Assembly (NCBI GenBank): GCA_039815465.1
Contig: JBCBZG010000007.1
Location: forward strand, 1 to 64,000
Length of the DNA: 64,000 nt
Source of the DNA: Shimia_B sp039815465
GTDB lineage: Bacteria; Pseudomonadota; Alphaproteobacteria; Rhodobacterales; Rhodobacteraceae
Direction: 5' to 3'
Below the pieces are notes generated by a model that was given only the letters and a program-made list of their open reading frames with translations, was not told the DNA's origin and searched no databases. The position numbers and the translations under genes are program-made. Shown here piece by piece: positions 33,697-42,407 of the stretch (position 1 is its first letter; every line of letters starts with the position of its first letter).

Positions 33697-35241
33697 ATGA
33701 CAGCTCAAACGGGACAGGGGCCAAGCCAGGCGATTGTGGTCGGTGCGGGTCTTGGCGGGCTCGCGGCGGCCATGCGGCTGGGGGCAAAGGGCTACGCCGT
33801 GACCGTCATCGACAGGCTCGACCGCGTGGGCGGGCGGGGCTCGTCGATCTCGCAAGATGGCTACCGCTTTGACCTGGGCCCGACGATTGTCACCGTGCCG
33901 CAGGTTTACGAGGCGCTATGGGCCGCATGCGGGCGTGATTTTCACGCCGATGTCGATTTGCGCTCTATCGATCCGTTTTACGAGATGCGCTGGCAAGATG
34001 GGGCGAACCTCTATGCCACGGGCGACACCAACATCATGAAGACGGAGGTCGCGCGCCTGAACCCGGACGATGTGCCGGGCTACGAGCGGTTCCTGCGCGA
34101 TGCCCATAAGCGCTACAAAGTGGGGTTCGAGGGGCTGCTGACGAAGCCTATGCACAAGCTGTGGGAGACGATCAAGGTTCTGCCAGAGTTCGCGCTTTTG
34201 CGGGCAGATCAGTCGATTTTGAAGCTCGCGCAGAAGCGGGTAAAGGATGACCGTCTGCGCCAGGCGCTGTCGTTCCACCCGCTCTTTATCGGTGGCGACC
34301 CGATGCACGTGACGTCGATGTACGCGCTTGTCAGCTATCTCGAAAAAGAGTTCGGCGTCCACTACGCCATGGGCGGCGTGCAGGCGATTGCGGACGCCAT
34401 GGCCCGGGTGATCGAGGATCAGGGCGGGACGCTCCGGCTGGGTGTGGAGGCCGATGAGATCCTCATCGAGCGCGGCCAGGCCCGCGGTGTGCGGCTGGCC
34501 AGCGGCGAAGCGCTGCAGAGCGACATCGTCGTTTCTAACGCTGATGCGGGCCACACCTATGCGCGGCTTTTGCGCAATCACAATGTGCCCGGCTGGACGC
34601 GCGCGGGGTTCAAGCGGCGCTGGTCGATGTCGCTCTTTGTTTGGTACTTCGGGACCGAGGGGACGCGCGACCTGTGGCCCGATGTGGGCCACCACACGAT
34701 CCTCATGGGCCCCCGCTACGAGGGGCTGCTGCGCGACATCTTTATCCGCGGAAAGCTATCGGATGACATGAGCATCTACCTGCACCGCCCGGCGGTCACG
34801 GATGGCTCTGTCGCGCCTGCGGGTGGCGATGCGTTCTACGCGCTGTCGCCCGTGCCGCATCTGGGCCACGACAATGGCGTCGACTGGTCCGAGGAGCTCG
34901 CGCCCTACAAACGCAAGATGGCGCGTGTCCTGAGTGACACGCTGCCGGGCTTCCAAGACCGTATCGCGAGTGAGGTGGTGTTCACGCCCGAAACCTTCCG
35001 CGACCGATATCTGTCGCCCTTTGGCTCCGGTTTCAGCCTGGAGCCGCGTATCCTGCAATCCGCCTGGTTCCGGCCCCATAACGTGACGCGCGCGGCGCGG
35101 GGGCTCTACCTCGCGGGGGCGGGTACGCATCCCGGTGCGGGTGTGCCGGGGGTGATCTCCGGCGCGGAGGTGATTGACAAGATGGTCCCGCGGGCGCCGC
35201 GCCCGGTGCAGGGGGCCGAGTTACAGATGGCCGCAGAATGA
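33697..35241 (+). CDS. crtI: Phytoene desaturase
   Basis: CrtI carries out three desaturations of phytoene to neurosporene in the spheroidene pathway. It is a 514-residue FAD enzyme with the N-terminal dinucleotide fold IVVGAGLGGLAAAMRLGAKG and the GGRGSS flavin loop, plus the C-terminal GLYLAGAGTHPGAGVPGVI signature of the bacterial carotenoid desaturase family. It overlaps crtB by 4 bases. Its paralogue crtD lies 2.4 kb away. Expression should follow PpsR binding at 33662-33679. Confidence 0.97.
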   Translation: MTAQTGQGPSQAIVVGAGLGGLAAAMRLGAKGYAVTVIDRLDRVGGRGSSISQDGYRFDLGPTIVTVPQVYEALWAACGRDFHADVDLRSIDPFYEMRWQDGANLYATGDTNIMKTEVARLNPDDVPGYERFLRDAHKRYKVGFEGLLTKPMHKLWETIKVLPEFALLRADQSILKLAQKRVKDDRLRQALSFHPLFIGGDPMHVTSMYALVSYLEKEFGVHYAMGGVQAIADAMARVIEDQGGTLRLGVEADEILIERGQARGVRLASGEALQSDIVVSNADAGHTYARLLRNHNVPGWTRAGFKRRWSMSLFVWYFGTEGTRDLWPDVGHHTILMGPRYEGLLRDIFIRGKLSDDMSIYLHRPAVTDGSVAPAGGDAFYALSPVPHLGHDNGVDWSEELAPYKRKMARVLSDTLPGFQDRIASEVVFTPETFRDRYLSPFGSGFSLEPRILQSAWFRPHNVTRAARGLYLAGAGTHPGAGVPGVISGAEVIDKMVPRAPRPVQGAELQMAAE

Positions 35242-36254
35242 TTGATCCCAAAGACCTGGACCACTGTCGCGAGGCGATCCGCCATGGGTCGCTATCCTTT
35301 CACGCGGCCTCCAAGCTGTTGCCGGCGCGGATGCGGGACCCGGCGCTGGCGCTCTATGCGTTTTGCCGGTTGGCCGATGACGCCGTGGACCTGGGCGATG
35401 ACGAACGCGCGGCGGTGTTGAGCCTGCAAGAGCGGCTCGATCTGGTCTATCAGGGCCGCCCGCGCAACACGCCCACCGACCGGGCCTTTGCGGCGATGGT
35501 CGAGGATCACGAGATGCCCCGCGCGTTGCCCGATGCGCTGCTCGAAGGGCTGGCCTGGGACGCGCTGGGCAAGGAATACCGCACGCTGTCGGGCGTCTTC
35601 GCCTATTCCGCCCGGGTGGCGGCGGCGGTGGGGGCGATGATGACGGTGCTCATGGGCGTCCGCGACCGCCACGCGCTGGCGCGGGCCTGTGATCTCGGTG
35701 TCGCGATGCAGCTGACCAATATTGCCCGCGATGTGGGCGAGGATGCCCGCATGGGCCGGATTTATCTGCCGCTCGACTGGTTTGACGCGGCAGGTCTCGA
35801 CCCCGAGGCCTGGTTGGCGGAGCCTTTGCCCGTCCCCGAACTCCGCCGTATGACCCGGCGTCTCCTGGCGGAGGCGGACCGGCTGTATCTGCGGGCAGAG
35901 GCGGGCATTCCGAAGCTTCCTGTGGCGGCGCGCCCGGGCATCGCGGCGGCGCGCCATATCTATGCGGGCATCGGGGGGGAAGTCCGCCGGAATGGCTATG
36001 ACAGCATTTCCACGCGGGCGGTGACGTCTAAGGGGCAGAAGCTGGGCTGGCTGATGCGGGCTGGGGCCCATGCCGCGACAAGCGCGGTCTTTCCGCAGCC
36101 GGCCACGGTGTTCGCCGCGCCGCTGCCCGAGGTTGCGTTCCTCGTGGAGGCGGCGTGCGACCCGCTGCCGCCCAAGACGCGGGCTGCTGCGGTGCTAGAG
36201 GCGCTGGCGGAGCTGCGCGCGCGCGACGTGGGGCGGCTGGCCCCCGGGGAATGA
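35238..36254 (+). CDS. crtB: Phytoene synthase
   Basis: CrtB condenses two geranylgeranyl diphosphates to phytoene. It has 338 residues with the two Mg-binding aspartate-rich motifs, FCRLADDAVDLGDDE near residue 47 and MQLTNIARDVGEDARMGRIY near residue 157, typical of squalene/phytoene synthases. The start overlaps the crtI stop by 4 bases, and tspO follows after 46 bases. Substrate is made by crtE in the same cluster. Confidence 0.97.
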   Translation: MIDPKDLDHCREAIRHGSLSFHAASKLLPARMRDPALALYAFCRLADDAVDLGDDERAAVLSLQERLDLVYQGRPRNTPTDRAFAAMVEDHEMPRALPDALLEGLAWDALGKEYRTLSGVFAYSARVAAAVGAMMTVLMGVRDRHALARACDLGVAMQLTNIARDVGEDARMGRIYLPLDWFDAAGLDPEAWLAEPLPVPELRRMTRRLLAEADRLYLRAEAGIPKLPVAARPGIAAARHIYAGIGGEVRRNGYDSISTRAVTSKGQKLGWLMRAGAHAATSAVFPQPATVFAAPLPEVAFLVEAACDPLPPKTRAAAVLEALAELRARDVGRLAPGE

Positions 36255-36300
36255 CGCGCTAGCTCCTAACACGGAGCGGGTGTGAAGTAGGAAGCGGTTC

Positions 36301-36753
36301 ATGGACCCTGTGGTCTTTCTTGTGTATCTCGCCGCCTGCTGCGCGGCTGCCGCGACGGGGAGCCTGTTCCCGCCCGATAAGTGGTATTTTGAGGAGCTCC
36401 GCAAACCCAGCTGGACCCCGCCGCCCTGGCTGTTTCCCCTGGCGTGGAGCGCGCTTTACATCGCCTCTGCCGTGGCGGCCGCCCGCGTGGCAGGGGCCGA
36501 GGGCGCCGCACTCGCCACCGCGTTCTGGGCGCTGCAGATCGCGCTGAATACGCTTTGGACGCCGGTATTCTTTGGGCTTAAGCGGCTCGGCGCTGGCATG
36601 GTGTCGCTGAGCGCGCTTTGGGTGGCGGTGCTGGCCACAACGGTGAGCTTTGCGGGCATCGACACCGTAGCCGGGCTGCTCATGGCGCCTTACGTGGTGT
36701 GGGTGAGCTATGCAGGCGCGCTCAACTGGTGGATCTGGCGCAAGAACGGGTAG
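36301..36753 (+). CDS. tspO: TspO/MBR tryptophan-rich sensory protein
   Basis: An outer-membrane TspO homologue of 150 residues and five transmembrane helices, rich in Trp (FPPDKWYFEELRKPSWTPPP, YAGALNWWIWRKNG). In Rhodobacter sphaeroides TspO negatively modulates photosynthesis gene expression through porphyrin intermediates. Its position between crtB and crtC is classical for Rhodobacter clusters. It ends in front of a pair of tandem hairpins that likely terminate transcription from both sides. Confidence 0.95.
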   Translation: MDPVVFLVYLAACCAAAATGSLFPPDKWYFEELRKPSWTPPPWLFPLAWSALYIASAVAAARVAGAEGAALATAFWALQIALNTLWTPVFFGLKRLGAGMVSLSALWVAVLATTVSFAGIDTVAGLLMAPYVVWVSYAGALNWWIWRKNG

Positions 36754-36758
36754 GGGCG

Positions 36759-36805
36759 CCGAATTCTTTCGAAGAATTCGGTCCGAAATCTTTTAAAGAT
36801 TTCGG
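36759..36805. terminator. Tandem double hairpin, bidirectional terminator (tspO/crtC)
   Basis: Two 10-bp perfect stems with 3-base loops lie one base apart: CCGAATTCTT/AAGAATTCGG (36759-36781) and CCGAAATCTT/AAGATTTCGG (36783-36805). The loop of the second is exactly the crtC stop codon (TAA on the minus strand). The same two-hairpin architecture occurs at 56878-56924. Confidence 0.75.
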
Positions 36806-37926
36806 GGCCAGGTGGGACGTCTGGGCACCCTGACGGCAAGCATGGGTTTTATCAGCGGCGAGCGGAAGCGGCGCAGGTCGAGCGCCTCGTGCACCCCGGT
36901 TGTTTCATACCCGTTGAGCTGTGTTTTGACCGCACTGCGCGAATAGAACGGCGCATCCAGCATGTTTTGCATCTGCCGCGGCACATACCCCGCATCGGCG
37001 CGCGTCTCCCGCCGGACGGCCCAGAGCGACCGGGCAAAGCGGGTCTGCGGGGGGCAATCCTCCATCACCCGCGGCGTCCCATCGGCGTCGAACCGGATTC
37101 CGAGGCCGAGCGTGCTGCCGTCGAGCCGTTCGGCATCGTAAAAGCACGCCGATCCGTCCTCCAGCGGATACCGCCCCCAGGTCCAGAAGCTGAAATCCTG
37201 TTCCAGGGCGCGGGTCCCGAAATTGGCGTCGAAATAGCCGTGGCCGTCCCAGGTCCAGCCTGGCGCGTCGAGCTCTACGGAGATTTTGGCGGTGGGTGAA
37301 AACGGTCGCCAGACATGGGCGCCATCGTCGGTCAACGGCAGTTCGACCTCGGTCAGCGCACTGGGCCGCACCCGCACCTGGCCGCGCACGCGGCTGATCA
37401 CCGGCGGCCCCGACACCTCGTCGATGTCAATGACCAGCTCCTCGCCCGTCCAGGTCATGGAGCTTGGGCCCACCTCGAACCGGTCTGGTGACACGCGCAG
37501 CGCGGACGCCCCCCGATCCGTCATCGTGAACCGCCCGCCCGGCCCGTAGGTCGCCACATTGATACAGCAGTGGTTTTGCGGGCTGCGCCGCCCGGCCCAG
37601 GCGTACCAGGGCGAAAACACCGAGCCGATAAAGCCGATGATCGAGATCGCCCGACCGCCGCCGTCCTTTATGCCGTCGACATACCACCATGCGTAGCCGT
37701 TGGGCGGGACGTGGAGGTCGAAATTCGGTCCTGCGCGATCGCCTCGGCCACATGCAACGCGGAGAGGGTGGCCATCGGCACGCCCGCCCCCGGATGCGCC
37801 CCGCCCCCCACGAGGTAGAGCCCCGGCACCGCCGTCCGCGCCGTCGGGCGCTGAAATGCCGCCATCATCCCATGTGGGGACTGCCCGTAGAGGGATCCGT
37901 CCGATCCGGGAAAGAGGCTCTCCCAC
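36793..37926 (-). CDS. crtC: Carotenoid 1,2-hydratase (hydroxyneurosporene synthase), start unclear
   Basis: CrtC adds water at C-1,2 of neurosporene or lycopene ends. Conserved segments include PPNGYAWWYVDGIKDGGGRA, GFIGSVFSPWYAWAGR, GHGYFDANFGTRALEQDFSF and YDAERLDGSTLGLGIRFD. The conserved protein begins near 37731, but no ATG, GTG or TTG exists in frame between 37620 and 37926. The nearest canonical start is the GTG at 37926, inside crtD (next the ATG at 38016), giving an atypical N-terminal extension of about 65 residues. The bounds given are therefore the longest reasonable option; a lost start is possible. It runs through the terminator hairpin at its 3' end and follows crtD. Confidence 0.75.
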   Translation of the reverse strand: MGEPLSRIGRIPLRAVPTWDDGGISAPDGADGGAGALPRGGRGASGGGRADGHPLRVACGRGDRAGPNFDLHVPPNGYAWWYVDGIKDGGGRAISIIGFIGSVFSPWYAWAGRRSPQNHCCINVATYGPGGRFTMTDRGASALRVSPDRFEVGPSSMTWTGEELVIDIDEVSGPPVISRVRGQVRVRPSALTEVELPLTDDGAHVWRPFSPTAKISVELDAPGWTWDGHGYFDANFGTRALEQDFSFWTWGRYPLEDGSACFYDAERLDGSTLGLGIRFDADGTPRVMEDCPPQTRFARSLWAVRRETRADAGYVPRQMQNMLDAPFYSRSAVKTQLNGYETTGVHEALDLRRFRSPLIKPMLAVRVPRRPTWPRNL

Positions 37927-39206
37927 CCCTGGGGTGTGGTCAGGGCGTGGTCCGGTGGGGCGGTCTGAAACGTCAAACCGAATCGTTTCAGCGTGGCGAA
38001 GGTGAGGGAGCGGCATGTGTCGATCTCCTGGCTTTGGGGCGTGGCCGCGCTCAGCGGCGCGGCGTTCATGATGATTTCAAAGCGCTCGACTTGCGGCGGG
38101 GTCACCCCCGTCCCGCGATCCTCGGCGCAGATGTAGAGCGTGGGGTCGGTGGGCATCTCGCCCCGTGCGATAGGGTCGAATTCCGCCCGCGGGTCGGCCC
38201 CGAAAAAGACGTTGTGGTAGACGAGCTCTGGCCCCGCCACGGCGGAGGCAAAGGCCCAGACCCGCGCCGATAGGCTGCGCGCGTTGAGCGGTTTGGCCGC
38301 TGTCGCCCCCTCTGCCGCGCGCCCGAGGAGGCCGGTGGCCAGGGCGCGGGGGTCGCCGTTGAACACGAGCTGCGCGCAAGCGTGGCGTGTGGGCCCGCAA
38401 TGGGCGGCCACGACGCGGCCGTCTTGGGTTTCGATCCGCGTCACCTCTGCCCCGGTTTCGAACACCACGCCGCGAGCATCGGCCAGCGCCCGCAGCGCCC
38501 GCGCCAACGCGTGCATCCCGCCCTTGGGCCGCCAGACGCCCGCGGCCTCCGAATGGGAAATGAGCGACAGGATGGCGGGGGATTTATAGGGGCTGCCGCC
38601 GACATAGGTGGCGTAGCGGCCAAAGAGTTGGCGCAGGTGCGGGTCGCGGAAGCTTTTGGAGAGCTTTTGGGCCAAGCTGCGCAGCGGGGCTATGGCGGGG
38701 ATGAGGGAGGGCTCCCGCAGGACCCGCGCTGTGAGTGCTGTGGGCGATGGGGCCGCGGTGCGCATCATGGGCGCGTCGAAGGCGGTGAAGAGCCGCTCTG
38801 CCTCTGCCGCGAAGCGTTCATAGTCGGCGCGCGCGCCCGGGCCGAACACACCCCCGATCTCTGCCGCCGACTTCGCGCGATCCTGCCAGAGGTCGAGCAT
38901 CGCGCCATCGGGCCACCAGTGGCGTGCCAGATGCGGTTCAGCGATGAGCGTCAGGTGGTCGTCTAACCGGGCGCCGATGGCGGCAAAGAGGTCGTCAAAG
39001 ACCCACTTCATTGTCAAAACTGTCGGTCCGGTGTCCACCGCGAGACCCTTGGACGGCACCGTCCGCATCTTGCCCCCGACCTCAGCCGCGCGTTCGAGCA
39101 CCAGCACATCCTCGCCCGCCGCGCGCAGGCGCAAAGCGGCCGCGAGGCCGCCAATGCCGGCGCCCACGATGATTGTCCGAGCGGAGAGTGATGCGTCTGC
39201 GGTCAT
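37668..39206 (-). CDS. crtD: Methoxyneurosporene (1-hydroxycarotenoid 3,4-) dehydrogenase
   Basis: CrtD introduces the 3,4 double bond into hydroxy/methoxy carotenoids. The 512-residue FAD enzyme is a CrtI paralogue with IIVGAGIGGLAAALRLRAAG and GGKMRTVPSKGLAVDTGPTV at the N-terminus and GLYLVGGGAHPGAGVPMATL at the C-terminus. I chose the ATG at 39206 over a GTG four codons upstream. After the usual C-terminal AEAIAQDR it runs on for 18 residues (ISTSTSRPTATHGG and a short tail) into crtC, which looks like loss of its natural stop. Confidence 0.92.
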   Translation of the reverse strand: MTADASLSARTIIVGAGIGGLAAALRLRAAGEDVLVLERAAEVGGKMRTVPSKGLAVDTGPTVLTMKWVFDDLFAAIGARLDDHLTLIAEPHLARHWWPDGAMLDLWQDRAKSAAEIGGVFGPGARADYERFAAEAERLFTAFDAPMMRTAAPSPTALTARVLREPSLIPAIAPLRSLAQKLSKSFRDPHLRQLFGRYATYVGGSPYKSPAILSLISHSEAAGVWRPKGGMHALARALRALADARGVVFETGAEVTRIETQDGRVVAAHCGPTRHACAQLVFNGDPRALATGLLGRAAEGATAAKPLNARSLSARVWAFASAVAGPELVYHNVFFGADPRAEFDPIARGEMPTDPTLYICAEDRGTGVTPPQVERFEIIMNAAPLSAATPQSQEIDTCRSLTFATLKRFGLTFQTAPPDHALTTPQGWESLFPGSDGSLYGQSPHGMMAAFQRPTARTAVPGLYLVGGGAHPGAGVPMATLSALHVAEAIAQDRISTSTSRPTATHGGMSTA

Positions 39207-39245
39207 GATCCTTCCCACCGGTAGTGTTGACTTGGACAGGCAAAG

Positions 39246-39263
39246 TGTCCAGTGTAATTTACA
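39246..39263. promoter_or_regulatory. PpsR/CrtJ site TGT-N12-ACA (crtD/crtE)
   Basis: An exact TGTCCAGTGTAATTTACA in the divergent crtD/crtE gap, 40 bases before crtD and 55 before crtE, placed to repress both operons. An overlapping inner TGT-N5-ACA and a GGACA/TGTCC inverted pair flank it. Confidence 0.8.
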
Positions 39264-39317
39264 GTCAGGCCGTCCGTTCTGGCTGACACTCTCATTCCAA
39301 AGGCGGGAGATGGACGT

Positions 39318-40202
39318 ATGGAAACGCGAATCGAGGCGGCGATTTCAGACGCCATCCGGCTAGGGCAGGGGCGGCTCCATGGGCCCGGCGCTGTGCCTGG
39401 AAAGCTGGCAGATGCATTGAATTACGCGGTCACGCCCGGTGGCGCGCGCATCCGGCCCACGATCCTCACATCTGTGGCCATGGCCTGTGGCGACGACCAG
39501 CCGCTCGTCACAGATGCCGCTGCGGCGGCGCTGGAGCTCATTCACTGCGCGTCGCTCGTCCATGATGACATGCCGTGCTTTGACGACGCCGACACGCGGC
39601 GCGGTAAGCCTGCGGTGCATCTGGCCTATTCAGAGCCGCTGGCGCTGCTGACAGGCGACAGCCTGATTGTGCTGGCCTTCGAACTGCTCGGGCGCGCGGC
39701 GGAACAGGACCCGGTGCGCGCGGCGCATCTGACTGTGGTGCTCGCGCAGCGCACGGGCATGCCCGGCGGCATTTGTGCGGGGCAGGGCTGGGAAAGTGAG
39801 GATCAGATCGACCTCGACGCCTATCACCGGGCTAAGACCGGCGCGCTCTTCATCGCGGCGACGCAGATGGGGGCCATCGCCTCCGGCCAGGATCCCGAAC
39901 CCTGGGAAGAGCTCGGCGCGCGCATCGGGCAAAGCTTTCAGATCGCCGACGACCTGCGCGATGCGCTTTATGACGAGGCGGCGCTGGGCAAACCGGCGGG
40001 GCAAGATGACCTGCATGGGCGCCCGAACGCGGTGACGCATCTGGGCGTCAAAGGCGCGATAGCAAAGCTCGACGACACGCTGGCGGGTGCGATTTCGTGC
40101 ATCCCGTCCTGCAAGGGCGAGGCGATGCTGGCCGAAATGGTGCGCCGCTACGCCGAACGCCTCACGCCGCTCTATGCCGCGGCGCAACACGCCGCAGAAT
40201 GA
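39318..40202 (+). CDS. crtE: Geranylgeranyl diphosphate synthase
   Basis: CrtE makes C20 GGPP for carotenoids and for the bacteriochlorophyll esterifying alcohol. The 294-residue prenyltransferase has the first aspartate-rich motif HDDMPCFDDADTRRG, the GGARIRPTI substrate segment, and the second motif SFQIADDLRDALYDEAALG. The ATG at 39318 has a GGAGA leader. It overlaps crtF by 4 bases. It is the first gene of a rightward transcript that continues through crtF into the bchC-bchZ-puf block. Confidence 0.96.
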   Translation: METRIEAAISDAIRLGQGRLHGPGAVPGKLADALNYAVTPGGARIRPTILTSVAMACGDDQPLVTDAAAAALELIHCASLVHDDMPCFDDADTRRGKPAVHLAYSEPLALLTGDSLIVLAFELLGRAAEQDPVRAAHLTVVLAQRTGMPGGICAGQGWESEDQIDLDAYHRAKTGALFIAATQMGAIASGQDPEPWEELGARIGQSFQIADDLRDALYDEAALGKPAGQDDLHGRPNAVTHLGVKGAIAKLDDTLAGAISCIPSCKGEAMLAEMVRRYAERLTPLYAAAQHAAE

Positions 40203-41371
40203 ACGACACGCGCCAGATCCCATTGGCCGCGCCTGCTGTGCGGCCGCGCCGCTTTGGCCGCGGGCCGCGGGCCTGGGTGCATCGTCTAGTGGCCTCCCCC
40301 CGGTTCCAGTCCTTTGCGGCGCGTGCGCCGTTCCTGTCCCGCCGCGTCCGCCGCGAGGGGGAGGATATGTTCGACCTCATCGCGGGGTTCGTGAAATCGC
40401 AGGCGCTCTTTGCTTTGGTGGAGCTTGATGTGCTTGACCAACTGGCGGAGCGTCCGGCGCGGGCAGAGGTGCTGCTGCCGGACCTGCCGCCCCAGAACGC
40501 GGAGCTGCTTTTGAACGCGGGCTGCGCGATTGGGCTTCTGGCGCAGCGGCGTGGGACCTACCGGCTGACGACCCGGGGTGCGGCGCTGCTGGCGGTGCCG
40601 GGGCTGATGCAAATGATTCGCCACCACGCGGTGATGTATCGCGACATGGCGGACCCCGTGCCCGTGTTGCGGGGCGAGGCCCCCACCGAGCTCGCGGATT
40701 TCTGGCCCTATGTCTTTGGCGCCTCCGCCGCGGGGGACCCCGACACCGCCCGGGATTATTCGGAGCTGATGGCCGACACCCAGCGCATGGTTGCCGAAGA
40801 CACGCTGCGCCAGGTGGACCTGTCGGATGTGACGGAGCTCCTCGATGTGGGGGGCGGCACTGGCGCGTTTTTGGAGGCTGTGGGGCGGCGGTGGAGCGGG
40901 CCAAAGCTCCACCTCTTTGATCTGCCCGCCGTGGCGCCTGGGGCGGAGAGCCGGTTTCGCGCCGCCGCGCTGAGCGAGCGGGCGCAGATCACTGCGGGGT
41001 CGTTTCGCGATGATGCGCTGCCGGGTGGCGCGGATGCGATTTCGTTGGTGCGTGTGCTCTACGATCACGCCGATGACACGGTCGCGGCGCTGTTGGCCAA
41101 GGTCTATGACGCGCTGCCCCCGGGCGGGCGCATCCTGATCACGGAGCCTATGACCGGCGGGGCGCGGCCCCATGTGCCCGGCGACGTCTATTTCGCGTTT
41201 TACACCCTGTGCATGCGCACGGGGCGGGCCAGGTCCCAGGCGCAGATCGCCGATCTTCTGCGCGCAGCGGGGTTTGAGGACGTGCAGACACCCCGCGCGG
41301 CGCGGCCCTTCGTGACCTCTGTTGTGACGGGCGTAAAGCAAACTGGACAAAATGATGTCTCAACTAATTGA
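40199..41371 (+). CDS. crtF: Demethylspheroidene O-methyltransferase
   Basis: CrtF methylates the 1-hydroxyl of demethylspheroidene with SAM. The 390-residue protein has an N-terminal winged-helix dimerisation part (SQALFALVELDVLDQLAE region) and a class I methyltransferase domain with TELLDVGGGTGAFLEAVGRR near residue 220, followed by ISLVRVLYDHADDTV. The ATGA overlap with crtE fixes the start at 40199. A PpsR site overlaps its stop codon, so repression of bchC reaches into this gene's end. Confidence 0.95.
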   Translation: MNDTRQIPLAAPAVRPRRFGRGPRAWVHRLVASPRFQSFAARAPFLSRRVRREGEDMFDLIAGFVKSQALFALVELDVLDQLAERPARAEVLLPDLPPQNAELLLNAGCAIGLLAQRRGTYRLTTRGAALLAVPGLMQMIRHHAVMYRDMADPVPVLRGEAPTELADFWPYVFGASAAGDPDTARDYSELMADTQRMVAEDTLRQVDLSDVTELLDVGGGTGAFLEAVGRRWSGPKLHLFDLPAVAPGAESRFRAAALSERAQITAGSFRDDALPGGADAISLVRVLYDHADDTVAALLAKVYDALPPGGRILITEPMTGGARPHVPGDVYFAFYTLCMRTGRARSQAQIADLLRAAGFEDVQTPRAARPFVTSVVTGVKQTGQNDVSTN

Positions 41372-41373
41372 CA
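41356..41373. promoter_or_regulatory. PpsR/CrtJ site TGT-N12-ACA, bchC upstream site
   Basis: An exact TGTCTCAACTAATTGACA that includes the crtF stop codon. It is separated by 8 bases from a second site, the spacing known for cooperative CrtJ binding at the Rhodobacter capsulatus bchC promoter. Confidence 0.85.
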
Positions 41374-41381
41374 TCCAAGAG

Positions 41382-41399
41382 TGTCAGGTTATCCTGACA
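41382..41399. promoter_or_regulatory. PpsR/CrtJ site TGT-N12-ACA, bchC downstream site
   Basis: An exact and highly symmetric TGTCAGGTTATCCTGACA, 69 bases before the bchC start. Together with the preceding site it forms the double operator of the bchC-X-Y-Z-puf transcript. Confidence 0.88.
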
Positions 41400-41468
41400 C
41401 TCGTAGCCAAGCCCGCCGTGCGAGTCACTCAGCTGACCCGGCGGTCATAAGATAGGGAGAGTTCTCAG

Positions 41469-42407
41469 GTGCAAACGACAGCGGTCCTACTTTCCGAGCC
41501 GAAGCGGCTTGGGCTGGAGACTGTGACGCTCACGGACCCATCCGTGCGCGATGTCGTTGTTGAGATCCGCCATTCCGGCGTCTCCACCGGGACCGAAAAA
41601 CTGTTTTACTCTGGTGAGATGCCGCCGTTCCCCGGGTCGGGCTACCCGCTGATCCCTGGCTACGAGGCCACGGGCGAGGTGGTAGAGGCCGGTCGCGAGA
41701 GCGGGTTTGCCGTGGGCGACACGGTCTTTGTGCCCGGTGCGAACTGTTATGACGGGGCGTTCGGGCTCTTTGGTGGCGCGACGCGCCGCTTGGTGAGCGC
41801 GCCTGAACGTGTAACGCGCGTTGATTCTGGGATGGGTGCCTCTGGCGCGCTTCTCGCGTTGGCGGCCACGGCGCGCCACGCGCTGGCGGCGCGCAATGCA
41901 GCGGCGCCGGACCTCATCGTCGGTCACGGCGTGCTCGGCCGCCTGTTGGCCCGCATCGCCATCGCCAAGGGCGCGCCTGCCCCCACCGTGTGGGAAATCG
42001 ACCCGGCGCGCTCGGGCTCAGACGACTATCCGGTCATCCACCCCGATGACGACCCGCGCCGCGACTACGGCGCCATCTATGACGCCTCCGGCAACGGTGC
42101 GCTGCTCAATGAGCTCATCGGACGCCTCACCAAAGGCGGGGAAATCGTGCTCGCTGGGTTCTACACCGCGCCGCTCAGCTTTGCCTTCCCGCCCGCCTTT
42201 ATGAAGGAGGCCCGCCTGCGCATCGCCGCAGAATGGGACGCAAGCGACCTCGCCGCCACGCGTGCGCTTATCGAGAGCGGCAAGCTACGGCTCGACGATC
42301 TGATCACCCATCGCGCGCCTGCCGCCGATGCCGCAACGGCCTACGCGACCGCCTTTGGCGATCCTGCGTGCCTCAAAATGATTTTGGACTGGGAGGGCAT
42401 CGCGTGA
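41469..42407 (+). CDS. bchC: Bacteriochlorophyllide a dehydrogenase (BchC)
   Basis: BchC oxidises the 3-hydroxyethyl group to the 3-acetyl group of bacteriochlorophyllide a. It is a 312-residue zinc-type alcohol dehydrogenase relative with SGVSTGTEKLFYSGEMPPFP, GYPLIPGYEATGEVVEAG and a nucleotide-binding domain (DLIVGHGVLGRLLARIAIAK). The start is a GTG at 41469 (AGGT leader). It overlaps bchX in a GTGA junction. Two PpsR sites lie upstream. Confidence 0.95.
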   Translation: MQTTAVLLSEPKRLGLETVTLTDPSVRDVVVEIRHSGVSTGTEKLFYSGEMPPFPGSGYPLIPGYEATGEVVEAGRESGFAVGDTVFVPGANCYDGAFGLFGGATRRLVSAPERVTRVDSGMGASGALLALAATARHALAARNAAAPDLIVGHGVLGRLLARIAIAKGAPAPTVWEIDPARSGSDDYPVIHPDDDPRRDYGAIYDASGNGALLNELIGRLTKGGEIVLAGFYTAPLSFAFPPAFMKEARLRIAAEWDASDLAATRALIESGKLRLDDLITHRAPAADAATAYATAFGDPACLKMILDWEGIA

